A stretch of DNA of 64,000 nucleotides, from positions 58,841 to 122,840 of the forward strand of contig JALENY010000011.1 in NCBI GenBank assembly GCA_022767285.1, written 5' to 3'. The notes beneath the pieces are model-generated. The model ran no database searches. It was not told the origin of the DNA and saw nothing but the letters and a program-made list of their open reading frames with translations. A program made the position numbers and the translations under genes. Shown here piece after piece: positions 42,143 to 50,643 of this stretch (positions are counted from its first letter, which is position 1; every line of letters begins with the position of its first letter). Source of the DNA: Lachnospiraceae bacterium. GTDB taxonomy: Bacteria > Bacillota > Clostridia > Lachnospirales > Lachnospiraceae.

Positions 42143-44137
42143 ATGCGTTTAACCGAAATCAGGGGGATAGGAGAAAAAACAGAAAAACTGTTTCTGAAAA
42201 CGGGGGTCTCTTCTGCAGAGGAACTGCTGACCAATTATCCCACTGGTTATGATCAGTATTGTGAACCGGTTCCTATCGGTTCCTGTACGGCGGAACATAA
42301 ATGGGCGGTCTGTGGCTCCATCCAGAAAAATCCGGATGTGAAAAAAGTGCGCAATCTTTCGGTTATCACCACTTATGTGAGGGATGAGACGGGGACGTTG
42401 AATCTAACCTGGTTTAATATGCCATATCTGCGTACTTCTCTGAAACGGGGATACCAATATGTCTTTCGCGGAAAAGTGACAGAAAAAGGCGGCCGGTTGG
42501 TCATGGAACAGCCGGAGGTATTTACGCCGGCTGCCTATGAGGAAAAGATCCATAACCTCCAGCCGGTCTACCATCTAACCCGTGGATTAAGCAATCGCAC
42601 TGTCCAGAAAGCGGTGTCTGAGGCTTACGCCCTTATTGGGCAGCAGTTAAAAGACGACCTTCCGGAAGAACTGCGCAGCCATTATGACCTGATGGAATAT
42701 AAACAGGCATTGAAGTTTATTCATTTTCCCACCAGCATGGAGGCTCTGATCAATGCACGCCGACGTCTGGTTTTTGAAGAATTCCTTCATTTTATTATCG
42801 GAATACGTCAATTGAAAGAATATCAGGCCGTGACGGAAAATCATTTTCCCATGAAAGAAGTGTGGACCACCGAGGAGGTCATCGAATCGCTGCCGTACAA
42901 ACTTACCGGAGCCCAGATGCGAGTCTGGATGGAACTGGAACGGGATCTGAGCGGAAGACGACTGATGTCCCGTCTGATCCAGGGCGATGTGGGAAGCGGA
43001 AAAACAATCCTGGCTTTTCTGGCTATGATCATGAGTGCAGAAAACGGCTATCAGAGCGCACTGATGGTTCCTACGGAAGTGCTTGCCCGGCAGCATTATG
43101 AGGGATTTTGCAAACTCATGAAAGAACAGCATCTGGAAGATCAGATACAGGCCGTTCTCCTTACCGGCTCCCAGACTGCTGCACAAAAACGGAAAATTTA
43201 TGAAAAAATTGCATCCGGTGAAGTTTCAGTGATCATCGGTACTCATGCCCTGATCCAGGAAAAGGTAATCTATAAAGATCTGGCTCTGGTCATCACGGAC
43301 GAACAACATCGGTTCGGGGTAAGGCAGAGGGAACAGCTGGCCAATAAAGGCTATCCACCCAATATCCTGGTTATGAGTGCGACACCCATTCCACGTACCC
43401 TCGCTATTATTCTGTATGGAGATTTGGATATCTCCATTTTGGATGAACTGCCCTCCTCACGTCTGCCCATAAAAAACTGTGTGGTAAATACATCTTACCG
43501 CAATACGGCGTATCGGTTCATACAAAGTCAGATTGCGCAGGGGAGACAGGTATATGTGATCTGCCCCATGGTGGAACAAAGCGAGGAGATGGAGGGTGAA
43601 AACGTTCTGGATTACGGGGAAAAACTGAGGCACATTTTTCCGGATCCTGTAAAAATCGGTATTTTGCACGGTCAGATGAAGCCGGCAGAGAAGACAGCTG
43701 TGATGGAATCTTTCCAGAAAAATGAAATTCAGATTCTTGTCTCCACCACTGTGGTTGAGGTAGGAGTGGATGTTCCAAACGCCACTGTTATGATGATTGA
43801 AAATGCGGAACGGTTCGGACTGGCTCAGCTTCATCAGCTGCGCGGTAGGGTGGGACGCGGTCAGTGGCAATCTTACTGCATTTTCGTGCAGGGAGACAAT
43901 AAAGAAGAAACCTCAAAACGACTGGATATTCTGAATCATTCCAATGACGGTTTTAAAATCGCAGCGGAAGATCTGAAATTGCGTGGCCCGGGGGACTTTT
44001 TCGGAATACGCCAGAGCGGAGACATGGAATTTGCTCTTGCTGATGTCATCCAGGACGCGGATATTTTGAAACAGGCAGCACAGGCTGCTCCCTATGTGGA
44101 ACAGTCAATTACTATGCATAGAGAGATAAACTTATGA
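42143..44137 (+). CDS. recG: ATP-dependent DNA helicase RecG
   Basis: Remodels stalled replication forks and Holliday junctions. 664 residues: N-terminal wedge/OB domain, then superfamily 2 helicase domains with GDVGSGKT (Walker A), DEQHRFGV, SATPIPRT and the C-terminal QLRGRVGRG and LRGPGDFFGIRQSG motifs. GTG 42137 is in frame, but AAAGGAG just before ATG 42143 decides the start. Its stop overlaps the next gene (ATGA). Confidence 0.97.
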   Translation: MRLTEIRGIGEKTEKLFLKTGVSSAEELLTNYPTGYDQYCEPVPIGSCTAEHKWAVCGSIQKNPDVKKVRNLSVITTYVRDETGTLNLTWFNMPYLRTSLKRGYQYVFRGKVTEKGGRLVMEQPEVFTPAAYEEKIHNLQPVYHLTRGLSNRTVQKAVSEAYALIGQQLKDDLPEELRSHYDLMEYKQALKFIHFPTSMEALINARRRLVFEEFLHFIIGIRQLKEYQAVTENHFPMKEVWTTEEVIESLPYKLTGAQMRVWMELERDLSGRRLMSRLIQGDVGSGKTILAFLAMIMSAENGYQSALMVPTEVLARQHYEGFCKLMKEQHLEDQIQAVLLTGSQTAAQKRKIYEKIASGEVSVIIGTHALIQEKVIYKDLALVITDEQHRFGVRQREQLANKGYPPNILVMSATPIPRTLAIILYGDLDISILDELPSSRLPIKNCVVNTSYRNTAYRFIQSQIAQGRQVYVICPMVEQSEEMEGENVLDYGEKLRHIFPDPVKIGILHGQMKPAEKTAVMESFQKNEIQILVSTTVVEVGVDVPNATVMMIENAERFGLAQLHQLRGRVGRGQWQSYCIFVQGDNKEETSKRLDILNHSNDGFKIAAEDLKLRGPGDFFGIRQSGDMEFALADVIQDADILKQAAQAAPYVEQSITMHREINL

Positions 44138-47100
44138 AGAAAAATATGATAATTGTTGAATTCCGAAGAGAACTGAAGAGCAGCCGAAATCGCTTTTTAT
44201 CCATTATGCTTATCGTACTGCTTGGCGTGACCTTTTTTGCGGGAATTCGTGCTGCCGGTCCGGACATGAAGCTTTCGGCAGATGCTTATTATGACGATTC
44301 TGCCATGATGGATATCCGGCTCCTCAGTACGCTTGGTTTCACCCAGCATGAAGCGGCTATGATTGAGGATATAGATGGAATCGAAAAGGTGGTTCCCGGC
44401 TACACTGCGGACGTTTTTTGCAATACGGAATCAAAGCAGATGATCCTGCATCTGATGAGCCTGTCTGATCAGATGAATAAAGTCACTCTGAAAGAAGGTC
44501 GCCTGCCGGAACAGTCGGATGAATGTGTGATTGATGTGAAAATGACGCAGAATGGTTATTCTTTTGGTATCGGTGACACGATCACATTTTCTGCGGAAGA
44601 GGGAGAAATCACAGATCTTCTGACAGCGGACACTTTTACGATCGTAGGAATCGGTACCAGCCCCTATTATTTGAGTCTTGAAAGGGGAAGCAGTTCCATC
44701 GGTACCGGTGAGGTTTCCGGATTCGTGATGATACCGGAGGAAAGTTTCTCTCTTGAAGCATATACAGTATTGAACGCCCATGTGAGTGATGTCCGTGATC
44801 TTTTGTGTTATTCGGATGAATACAGTGACCGTGTGGATGAGATTACAGAGTTACTGGAAGAGCAAAAAGATGCATTATCAGCTGCTCGCCTTGCGTCTTA
44901 CCGGGCACAGGGAGAGGAAAAGATCGCAGATGCGGAGCAAAAACTTCAGGACGTTCAGACAGAACTGGATGAATCGTACAGCGAACTGAATGCCGGCGAA
45001 CAGTCTTTAGCGGAAGGTTGGGCGGAGTTCAATCAGCAGGAGAGCAATTTTAACCAGGCAGAAGCTCAGTTGAAGCAGAAGGAGAAAGATCTGGCTGCAG
45101 GATGGCAAAAGTATTACAGCAGTGTAGATGCCTATCAGGCCGGATACAGCCAATGGGAGACGGAAAATAAGGATCTTCCAAAGAAGGAAGAGGAACTGAA
45201 AAAATTAAAGACAACCCTGGACGATGCCGAGAAAAAATGGGCACAGGAGGGTGAAAAACAGCTTTCTGAACTAAAGGCACAGATTGCACAGATCGATCTT
45301 CAGCTTGCCAATCCACTTTTGACGGAGGAAGAACGGACCAAACTGGAGGAAACAAAAAAGACAGCCGAAAAAGCGAAGGAAGAACTGGACAAAAAGAAGG
45401 CTGAGCTGGATAAGCAAAAAGAGGAATATAAAAAAGCTGAGGAACTGCTTAAAAACGGAAGCACCACTTTACAGAAAAAAAAGGCTGAATTAGATGCGGC
45501 CTATAATGCTCTGGTGAGCTCTTACAATCAGTTGGAAGCATCAGAGAAGACTCTTGGAACGGCGCAGACAGAACTGGAAGAAAACAGAGCTGTTTTGAAT
45601 GAAGCCAGAGAAAAAATGCAGGAAAAAGATCAGGAGCTGGCTGACGCAAAGGCCGAATATGAGGAGAAGTCGGCCAAGGCGGAAGAAAAGATTGCAGAAG
45701 CGCAGGCTGAAATTGAACAGGCCAGAAAAGACATGGAAGAGACGGAAGCTCCTGATATTTATATTCTTGACCGTAACAGCGTGGAATCCTATATTTCTTA
45801 TGGTCAGGATGCGGAACGTATCGTGGCCATCGGCAATGTTTTTCCGGTAATCTTTTTCCTTGTGGCTGCGTTGATCTGCCTTACGACTATGACTCGTATG
45901 GTGGAAGAAAACCGGACGCAGATCGGTACACTGAAAGCGCTTGGTTACAGTTCATACACCATTGCTGCAAAATATCTGATGTATGCCTTCCTTGCCACTT
46001 TTATAGGGGCTGTGATCGGTATGATAATCGGGCAGAAGCTGTTGCCGCTGGTTATCATACGGGCTTATCGGATCCTGTATAATAATCTGCCTGCAGTGGT
46101 CACACCGATACATTTGAAGTATTGTCTTACTTCCCTTGCTGCAGCCGCTGTCTGTACTCTTTTGGCGACCGCAGCAGCCAGTTATAAGGCGGCTGCCAGC
46201 GTACCGGCTGCTCTGATGCGTCCGGAAGCTCCGGCATCCGGGAAACGGATTCTGCTGGAGCGGTGCGGATGGCTTTGGCACAGACTGAATTTTTCTTTTA
46301 AGTCTACTTTCCGTAATCTGTTCCGCTACAAAAAGCGTTTTATCATGACCATATTGGGAATCGGAGGATGTACCGGACTGCTGCTGGTTGGTTTCGGGCT
46401 TCGTGATTCAATTCGTGCCATTGGAAAGCTGCAGTTCAGCGAAGTCTGTGTATATGACGGTACGCTGACACTGGACAGGGACCGTGATGAACAGGCGCAG
46501 AGAGAACTGTTGAATCATCTGGAACATTCGGATCAGATCGAACAGTATCTGTTTCAGCATACCAGTTCCACGGAGATCAGCAACGAGGGCAAGAAAAAAA
46601 CAGTATATCTCATTGTACCGGAAGACAGTGAACAGTTTACGGACTTTATTCACCTGCAGGATCGTGTTACCGGAAAAACCTACCAACTGGATGATAAAGG
46701 TATTGTTCTTTCCGAAAAACTTGCTACTATGCTGAATATCTCAGCCGGTGATGCCGTTATGCTGAAAGACGGTGATGCGGGATATGTGGATGTAAAAGTC
46801 TCACACATAACGGAGAATTATTTTTATCATTATATCTATATGACCCCGGAACTCTATCGAGAGCTGTTCAATGAAGAGGCCTCTTTTGACAGTGTATTTG
46901 TTCGGATCAATGATACCTCTGAGCAGGCAGAAGGAAGTCTTCGTGACGAATGGATGAATTTCGATGCGGTAATCGGTGTCAGCTTTGTGACAAAGGTAGC
47001 TGCACATATAGAAGATATCTTAAGCAGTCTGGATACCATAACCTATGTGCTGGTGCTCGCGGCTGCGCTTCTGGCAATCGTCGTACTGTATAATTTAAAT

Positions 47101-47430
47101 AACATCAATATTTGTGAACGGAAACGGGAACTGGCTACCTTAAAAGTACTGGGATTTTATGATATTGAGGTCTCCATGTATATCTTCCGGGAAAATATCT
47201 GGCTGACTTTGCTTGGCTCTCTGTTCGGAATCGGCTTTGGTATTTTGCTTCACCGGTTTGTAGTTTCAACTGCAGAAGTGGATCTGACTATGTTCAGCCG
47301 CAGGATTCTACCTGCCAGTTTTGGGTGGAGTATCTGTCTTACGATCCTGTTTTCGGTTATTGTGAACTATGCAATGCACTACAAATTGACGAAAATTGAT
47401 ATGGTTGAGTCGCTGAAAAGCACAGAATAG
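44134..47430 (+). CDS. FtsX-like ABC permease with large coiled-coil insert, no ATPase nearby
   Basis: 1,098 residues. A membrane helix near 20-40, an extracytoplasmic MacB-like domain to about 235, a coiled coil of about 300 residues (240-540, rich in K, E, A and Q, with heptad-like EKIAEAQAEIEQ), then FtsX permease helices from about 563, a second permease half after about 700 and a C-terminal block of three helices near 970-1085. Such proteins usually work with an ATP-binding partner that is encoded next to them; none is present here. Its start overlaps recG by four bases. Substrate unknown; roles in lipoprotein or cell-wall processes are only guesses. Confidence 0.85.
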   Translation: MKKNMIIVEFRRELKSSRNRFLSIMLIVLLGVTFFAGIRAAGPDMKLSADAYYDDSAMMDIRLLSTLGFTQHEAAMIEDIDGIEKVVPGYTADVFCNTESKQMILHLMSLSDQMNKVTLKEGRLPEQSDECVIDVKMTQNGYSFGIGDTITFSAEEGEITDLLTADTFTIVGIGTSPYYLSLERGSSSIGTGEVSGFVMIPEESFSLEAYTVLNAHVSDVRDLLCYSDEYSDRVDEITELLEEQKDALSAARLASYRAQGEEKIADAEQKLQDVQTELDESYSELNAGEQSLAEGWAEFNQQESNFNQAEAQLKQKEKDLAAGWQKYYSSVDAYQAGYSQWETENKDLPKKEEELKKLKTTLDDAEKKWAQEGEKQLSELKAQIAQIDLQLANPLLTEEERTKLEETKKTAEKAKEELDKKKAELDKQKEEYKKAEELLKNGSTTLQKKKAELDAAYNALVSSYNQLEASEKTLGTAQTELEENRAVLNEAREKMQEKDQELADAKAEYEEKSAKAEEKIAEAQAEIEQARKDMEETEAPDIYILDRNSVESYISYGQDAERIVAIGNVFPVIFFLVAALICLTTMTRMVEENRTQIGTLKALGYSSYTIAAKYLMYAFLATFIGAVIGMIIGQKLLPLVIIRAYRILYNNLPAVVTPIHLKYCLTSLAAAAVCTLLATAAASYKAAASVPAALMRPEAPASGKRILLERCGWLWHRLNFSFKSTFRNLFRYKKRFIMTILGIGGCTGLLLVGFGLRDSIRAIGKLQFSEVCVYDGTLTLDRDRDEQAQRELLNHLEHSDQIEQYLFQHTSSTEISNEGKKKTVYLIVPEDSEQFTDFIHLQDRVTGKTYQLDDKGIVLSEKLATMLNISAGDAVMLKDGDAGYVDVKVSHITENYFYHYIYMTPELYRELFNEEASFDSVFVRINDTSEQAEGSLRDEWMNFDAVIGVSFVTKVAAHIEDILSSLDTITYVLVLAAALLAIVVLYNLNNINICERKRELATLKVLGFYDIEVSMYIFRENIWLTLLGSLFGIGFGILLHRFVVSTAEVDLTMFSRRILPASFGWSICLTILFSVIVNYAMHYKLTKIDMVESLKSTE

Positions 47431-47529
47431 CCGAAAATTACTGGATTGTGGTAATTTAACTTGAAATTCAAAATAAAACGTTGTATTCTTTTCCATGTTA
47501 ATATTTGCGATACATTAAGGAGGAGAAAA

Positions 47530-47952
47530 ATGGCAGCAAAGAAAACAACAGCAGCAACGGCAGCAGCCAAGACTGCAGAAAAGAAAGCAACTGAAACAAA
47601 AGCAACTGTAGAGACCAAACCTGCAAAAGCAGTTAAAAAAGAAGCTAAAACAGAAGTTGTAAAAGAAGAAACAAAAAAAACAGTCAAGACTGTAGAGAAA
47701 AAACCTGCAGTGAAAAAGACTACTACAAGAAAGACAACTGCAAAGAAAGTGACAAAAACACAGGAAGTATTTGTACAGTTTTGCGGACGCGAAGTTGCAG
47801 CAGCAGATATTATGGAAAAAGTTGAAAAAGCATGGGCTGATATGGGCAACAAAGCGGAAGATGTAAAAGATGTAAAAATTTATATCAAACCGGAAGAGTT
47901 CATGGCTTACTATGTAATCAACGATAATGAAGGCGGAAGCGTAGAACTGTAA
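47530..47952 (+). CDS. DUF6465-type protein with lysine/alanine/threonine-rich tail
   Basis: 140 residues. The first 75 form a low-complexity basic tail made of repeats such as KKTT, EKK and AKK, resembling histone H1-like or nucleoid-associated tails; the C-terminal 65 (QEVFVQFCGREVAAADIMEKV ... EFMAYYVIND) form a compact domain that I place in the DUF6465 group. The frame opens at 47461, but AAGGAGG precedes ATG 47530. It lies alone between the permease and a strong terminator. DNA or RNA binding is inferred from charge only. Confidence 0.75.
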   Translation: MAAKKTTAATAAAKTAEKKATETKATVETKPAKAVKKEAKTEVVKEETKKTVKTVEKKPAVKKTTTRKTTAKKVTKTQEVFVQFCGREVAAADIMEKVEKAWADMGNKAEDVKDVKIYIKPEEFMAYYVINDNEGGSVEL

Positions 47953-47971
47953 TACGACTGCAAAAATAATC

Positions 47972-48003
47972 GGAACCCCGCAAGGATACGGGGTTCCTTT
48001 TTT
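47972..48003 (+). terminator. Terminator after the DUF6465 gene
   Basis: Nine-bp GC-rich stem GGAACCCCG (47972-47980) with CGGGGTTCC (47989-47997) and six T residues. It lies 20 bases past the stop. Confidence 0.92.
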
Positions 48004-48028
48004 GAAACATTAATCGGGTGTCTTATCC

Positions 48029-48265
48029 TTACATCTGGCCGGAACCGCTCTGAGCGCCCTGGCTTCCGGAAGACATCTGTCTTTCCTGTGCTTCGATCAT
48101 TTTTTTAACCATATAGCCGCCGACAGATCCGTTTTCTTTTGAAGTAAGGTTTCCGTTGTAGCCGTCGCTTAACGGTACACCCAGTTCATTGGCAACTTCC
48201 ATTTTAAAACGGTTCATTGCACTTTTTGCCTCCGGTACGTTTACTCGATTAGAATTCTTAGCCAT
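48029..48265 (-). CDS. Alpha/beta-type small acid-soluble spore protein
   Basis: Coats and protects spore DNA. 78 residues with the family core: the protease GPR-sensitive segment EVANELGV, then DGYNGNLTSKENGSVGGYMVKKMIE. The tail is glycine, serine and glutamine rich. ATG 48265 follows AAAGGAGG on the minus strand; an ATG at 48289 is in frame without a ribosome binding site. A SigG-like promoter lies upstream, consistent with forespore expression. Confidence 0.95.
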   Translation of the reverse strand: MAKNSNRVNVPEAKSAMNRFKMEVANELGVPLSDGYNGNLTSKENGSVGGYMVKKMIEAQERQMSSGSQGAQSGSGQM

Positions 48266-48328
48266 TGTAATAGCCTCCTTTACATTCATCTTCTGTTCTT
48301 TGTTTCTGTCTTTTTTCTTATCTTTTTT

Positions 48329-48346
48329 GTAACGTTTTATCGTTAC
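48329..48346. repeat. Inverted repeat in the SASP leader
   Basis: Perfect six-bp arms GTAACG (48329-48334) and CGTTAC (48341-48346) with a six-base spacer. It lies at or just after the expected transcription start of the SASP gene, so it could be an operator or a 5' hairpin that stabilises the mRNA. Confidence 0.6.
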
Positions 48347-48351
48347 GCTAG

Positions 48352-48380
48352 TAGTATGTGTGATAAAATAAATCTTACTC
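48352..48380 (-). promoter_or_regulatory. SigG-like promoter for the SASP gene
   Basis: On the minus strand the -10 box CATACTA (48358-48352) fits the SigG/SigF consensus CATNHTA. Seventeen bases upstream is GAGTA (48380-48376), four of five matches to GHATR. Placement about 90 bases before the start codon, and the gene's identity, support it. Confidence 0.6.
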
Positions 48381-48484
48381 AGGGAGTATCTGTATATTTT
48401 AACAATTTTTGTCTGTGATTATTGTGACTGTTTTTGGAAGGAAATAACTATTTTTATTAGTTTCGTATAATTTTTAAAAAATAT

Positions 48485-48513
48485 TTGTGTTTTATTTAGT
48501 TATTTGTTATACT
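48485..48513 (+). promoter_or_regulatory. Promoter for mgsA
   Basis: TTGTGT (48485-48490) and TATACT (48508-48513) with a 17-base spacer, 50 bases before the mgsA start. The gap 48266-48562 holds this, the SASP promoter and the inverted repeat; the rest is AT-rich with nothing else seen. Confidence 0.6.
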
Positions 48514-48562
48514 GTTCTTGATTACCAAAAAGAGACTGTGGAGAAATGGAGTAAATAGGAGT

Positions 48563-48955
48563 ATGAATGTAGGAATTATTGCACACAACAGCAAAAAAAA
48601 CTTGATTGAAGATTTCTGTATTGCATACAAAGGGATTTTGGGAAAACACGAAGTATACGCAACAGGAACAACCGGAAGGCGTATCGAAGAAGTCACAAAT
48701 CTTCATGTCCACAAATTTCTTCCCGGCAGTCTGGGAGGAGATAAACAATTTATCGAAATGATCGAACGTGATGATATGGATATGGTGATATTCTTCTACA
48801 ATCCGAATATGATCGCGCCGAAAGAACCGAGTGTTGCTGATGTGATTCGGGCTTGCGATCATTACAACATTCCATGTGCGACCAATATAGCTACGGCTGA
48901 GATGCTGATTCTTGGATTAGGCCGCGGCGATCTTGACTGGCGTATGATGCGCTGA
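48563..48955 (+). CDS. mgsA: Methylglyoxal synthase
   Basis: Converts dihydroxyacetone phosphate to methylglyoxal and phosphate, a bypass of lower glycolysis. 130 residues. Family motifs: GIIAHNSKK near the N-terminus, YATGTTGRRIEE, LPGSLGGDKQ with the catalytic Asp, and FFYNPNM and PCATNIATAE. ATG 48563 matches the family start; the frame is open from 48518. It precedes rsmD by six bases. Confidence 0.96.
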   Translation: MNVGIIAHNSKKNLIEDFCIAYKGILGKHEVYATGTTGRRIEEVTNLHVHKFLPGSLGGDKQFIEMIERDDMDMVIFFYNPNMIAPKEPSVADVIRACDHYNIPCATNIATAEMLILGLGRGDLDWRMMR

Positions 48956-48961
48956 CCCGCC

Positions 48962-49528
48962 ATGAGAGTGATCGCTGGCAAGGCCAGAAGTCTGAAATTG
49001 AAAACATTGGACTCGATGGATACGAGACCCACGCAGGACCGTACGAAGGAGACTCTGTTTAATATATTACAGCCAATGCTTGCGGACTGCCGTTTTCTGG
49101 ATCTTTTTTCCGGCAGCGGCGGAATCGGAATTGAAGCATTGAGCAGAGGGGCCGCTTGTGCGGTCTTTGTTGAGCGCAACCCCAAAGCGATTGCCTGTAT
49201 TGAGGAAAATCTTCGCTTTACAAGACTTCATGAGCAGGCGAAAGTATATCAGGGAGATGTGCAGACTGTGCTGCATCAGATTGATAAGGGAGATCCTTTT
49301 GACTGTATTTTTATGGATCCACCTTACAATCAGCTTTTGGAAAAGCAGGTGCTTACATTTTTGAGCCAGAGCAGATTGGTATCACCGGACACGATACTGG
49401 TTGTGGAGGCATCGCTTCAAACCGGTTTTTCCTATCTGGAATCGCTGGGATTTGAAGTGTATAAATACAAGAAATACAAAACGAATCAGCATGTCTTTAT
49501 ACGCATGGCATTCGAAAAGGTACAATAA
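48962..49528 (+). CDS. rsmD: 16S rRNA (guanine966-N2)-methyltransferase RsmD
   Basis: Methylates G966 of 16S rRNA. 188 residues. Class I SAM-dependent fold: MRVIAGKARSLKL start, TRPTQDRTKETLFNIL, SAM-binding FLDLFSGSGGIGIEALSRG and catalytic MDPPYN. Six bases after mgsA, with coaD 13 bases downstream; rsmD-coaD is a conserved pair in Firmicutes. Confidence 0.96.
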   Translation: MRVIAGKARSLKLKTLDSMDTRPTQDRTKETLFNILQPMLADCRFLDLFSGSGGIGIEALSRGAACAVFVERNPKAIACIEENLRFTRLHEQAKVYQGDVQTVLHQIDKGDPFDCIFMDPPYNQLLEKQVLTFLSQSRLVSPDTILVVEASLQTGFSYLESLGFEVYKYKKYKTNQHVFIRMAFEKVQ

Positions 49529-49541
49529 TTAAGGAGAAGTT

Positions 49542-50030
49542 ATGGTAAAAGCAGTATATCCGGGAACCTTTGACCCGGTTACTTATGGACATCTTGATGT
49601 AATCCGCAGAGCGTCTGTGCTCTTTGATGAAATCATAATCGGTGTTTTGCACAATTATCGAAAAAGTCCGTTGTTTTCTGTGGAAGAACGTGTTAATATA
49701 CTTAAAGAGGTTACAAAAGATATCCCCAATATCAAAATAAAATCTTTTGAAGGGCTTTCTGTAGATTTTGTCAGAGATTGCGGTGCGCAGATTATTGTTC
49801 GTGGACTGCGGGCAATTACGGATTTTGAATATGAGCTTCAGATGGCTCAGACAAATCGTATTCTGGAGCCCGGTATTGATACTATGTTTTTAACGACCAG
49901 TCTGGAATATGCCTATTTGAGTTCAACCACGGTAAAGGAAGTTGCTTATTTCGGAGAAGATATTTCCAAGTTTGTTCCACCTTATGTGGCTGAACAGATT
50001 CAGAATAAGTTAAAAGCGAAAAAAGAATGA
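49542..50030 (+). CDS. coaD: Phosphopantetheine adenylyltransferase
   Basis: Fourth step of coenzyme A synthesis: adds AMP to phosphopantetheine. 162 residues. Nucleotidyltransferase motif [12 protein letters not shown], the substrate region GLSVDFV and [12 protein letters not shown], and the C-terminal [14 protein letters not shown] 49542 follows AAGGAG. Full length. Confidence 0.97.
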   Translation: MVKAVYPGTFDPVTYGHLDVIRRASVLFDEIIIGVLHNYRKSPLFSVEERVNILKEVTKDIPNIKIKSFEGLSVDFVRDCGAQIIVRGLRAITDFEYELQMAQTNRILEPGIDTMFLTTSLEYAYLSSTTVKEVAYFGEDISKFVPPYVAEQIQNKLKAKKE

Positions 50031-50049
50031 AAGAACAGGAGAGAACGAT

Positions 50050-50643
50050 ATGAGCAGCAGAATTGAACAGATCATTGAAGAAATCGAAGAATACGTGGAA
50101 AGTTGCCGTTTCCAGCCATTATCAACAACCAAGATCGTTGTAAATAAAGAAGAACTCGAAGAACTGTTACGTGAACTTCGTTTAAAGACACCGGATGAAA
50201 TAAAACGTTACCAAAAGATCATCAGCAATAAGGATGCAATCCTTGCAGATGCCCAGGCGAAAGCGGACGGTATCATTGCAGACGCAGAGGCAAAGGCAAA
50301 AGAACTGATCAGCCAGCACGAGGTTATGCAGCAGGCTTATGCCCAGGCGAACGTGACGATCAATTCTGCCAACGCCCAGGCACAGGAGATTCTGGATTCT
50401 GCAACAAGCGATGCCAACAACATCCGCTATAGTGCAATTACTTATACAGATGATATGCTCGAGAATCTGAGCAATATTATGGAAGCTACCTTAAACGATG
50501 CAGGCGTAAAATATAACAGCTTTATTGAGTCTCTGCAGAGTTGCTATTCTGTTGTAAAACAGAACCGGGAAGAACTGGCGCCGCAGACTTCACAGGCAAC
50601 CCTTAATTCACTGGAATTAGAAGGGGAAGCTGAGGAAGAATAA
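50050..50643 (+). CDS. Coiled-coil protein of unknown function following coaD
   Basis: 197 residues, no signal peptide or membrane segment. N-terminal helical part with VVNKEELEELLRELRLKTPDEIKRYQ, then an alanine-rich coiled coil (about 60-145; ADAQAKADGIIADAEAKAKEL) like that of ATP synthase subunit b or DivIVA-type proteins, and an acidic tail. Often annotated as ATPase or V-type ATPase subunit H-like, which the sequence does not prove. Its last 27 bases overlap the convergent YlbJ-like gene. Confidence 0.75.
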   Translation: MSSRIEQIIEEIEEYVESCRFQPLSTTKIVVNKEELEELLRELRLKTPDEIKRYQKIISNKDAILADAQAKADGIIADAEAKAKELISQHEVMQQAYAQANVTINSANAQAQEILDSATSDANNIRYSAITYTDDMLENLSNIMEATLNDAGVKYNSFIESLQSCYSVVKQNREELAPQTSQATLNSLELEGEAEEE

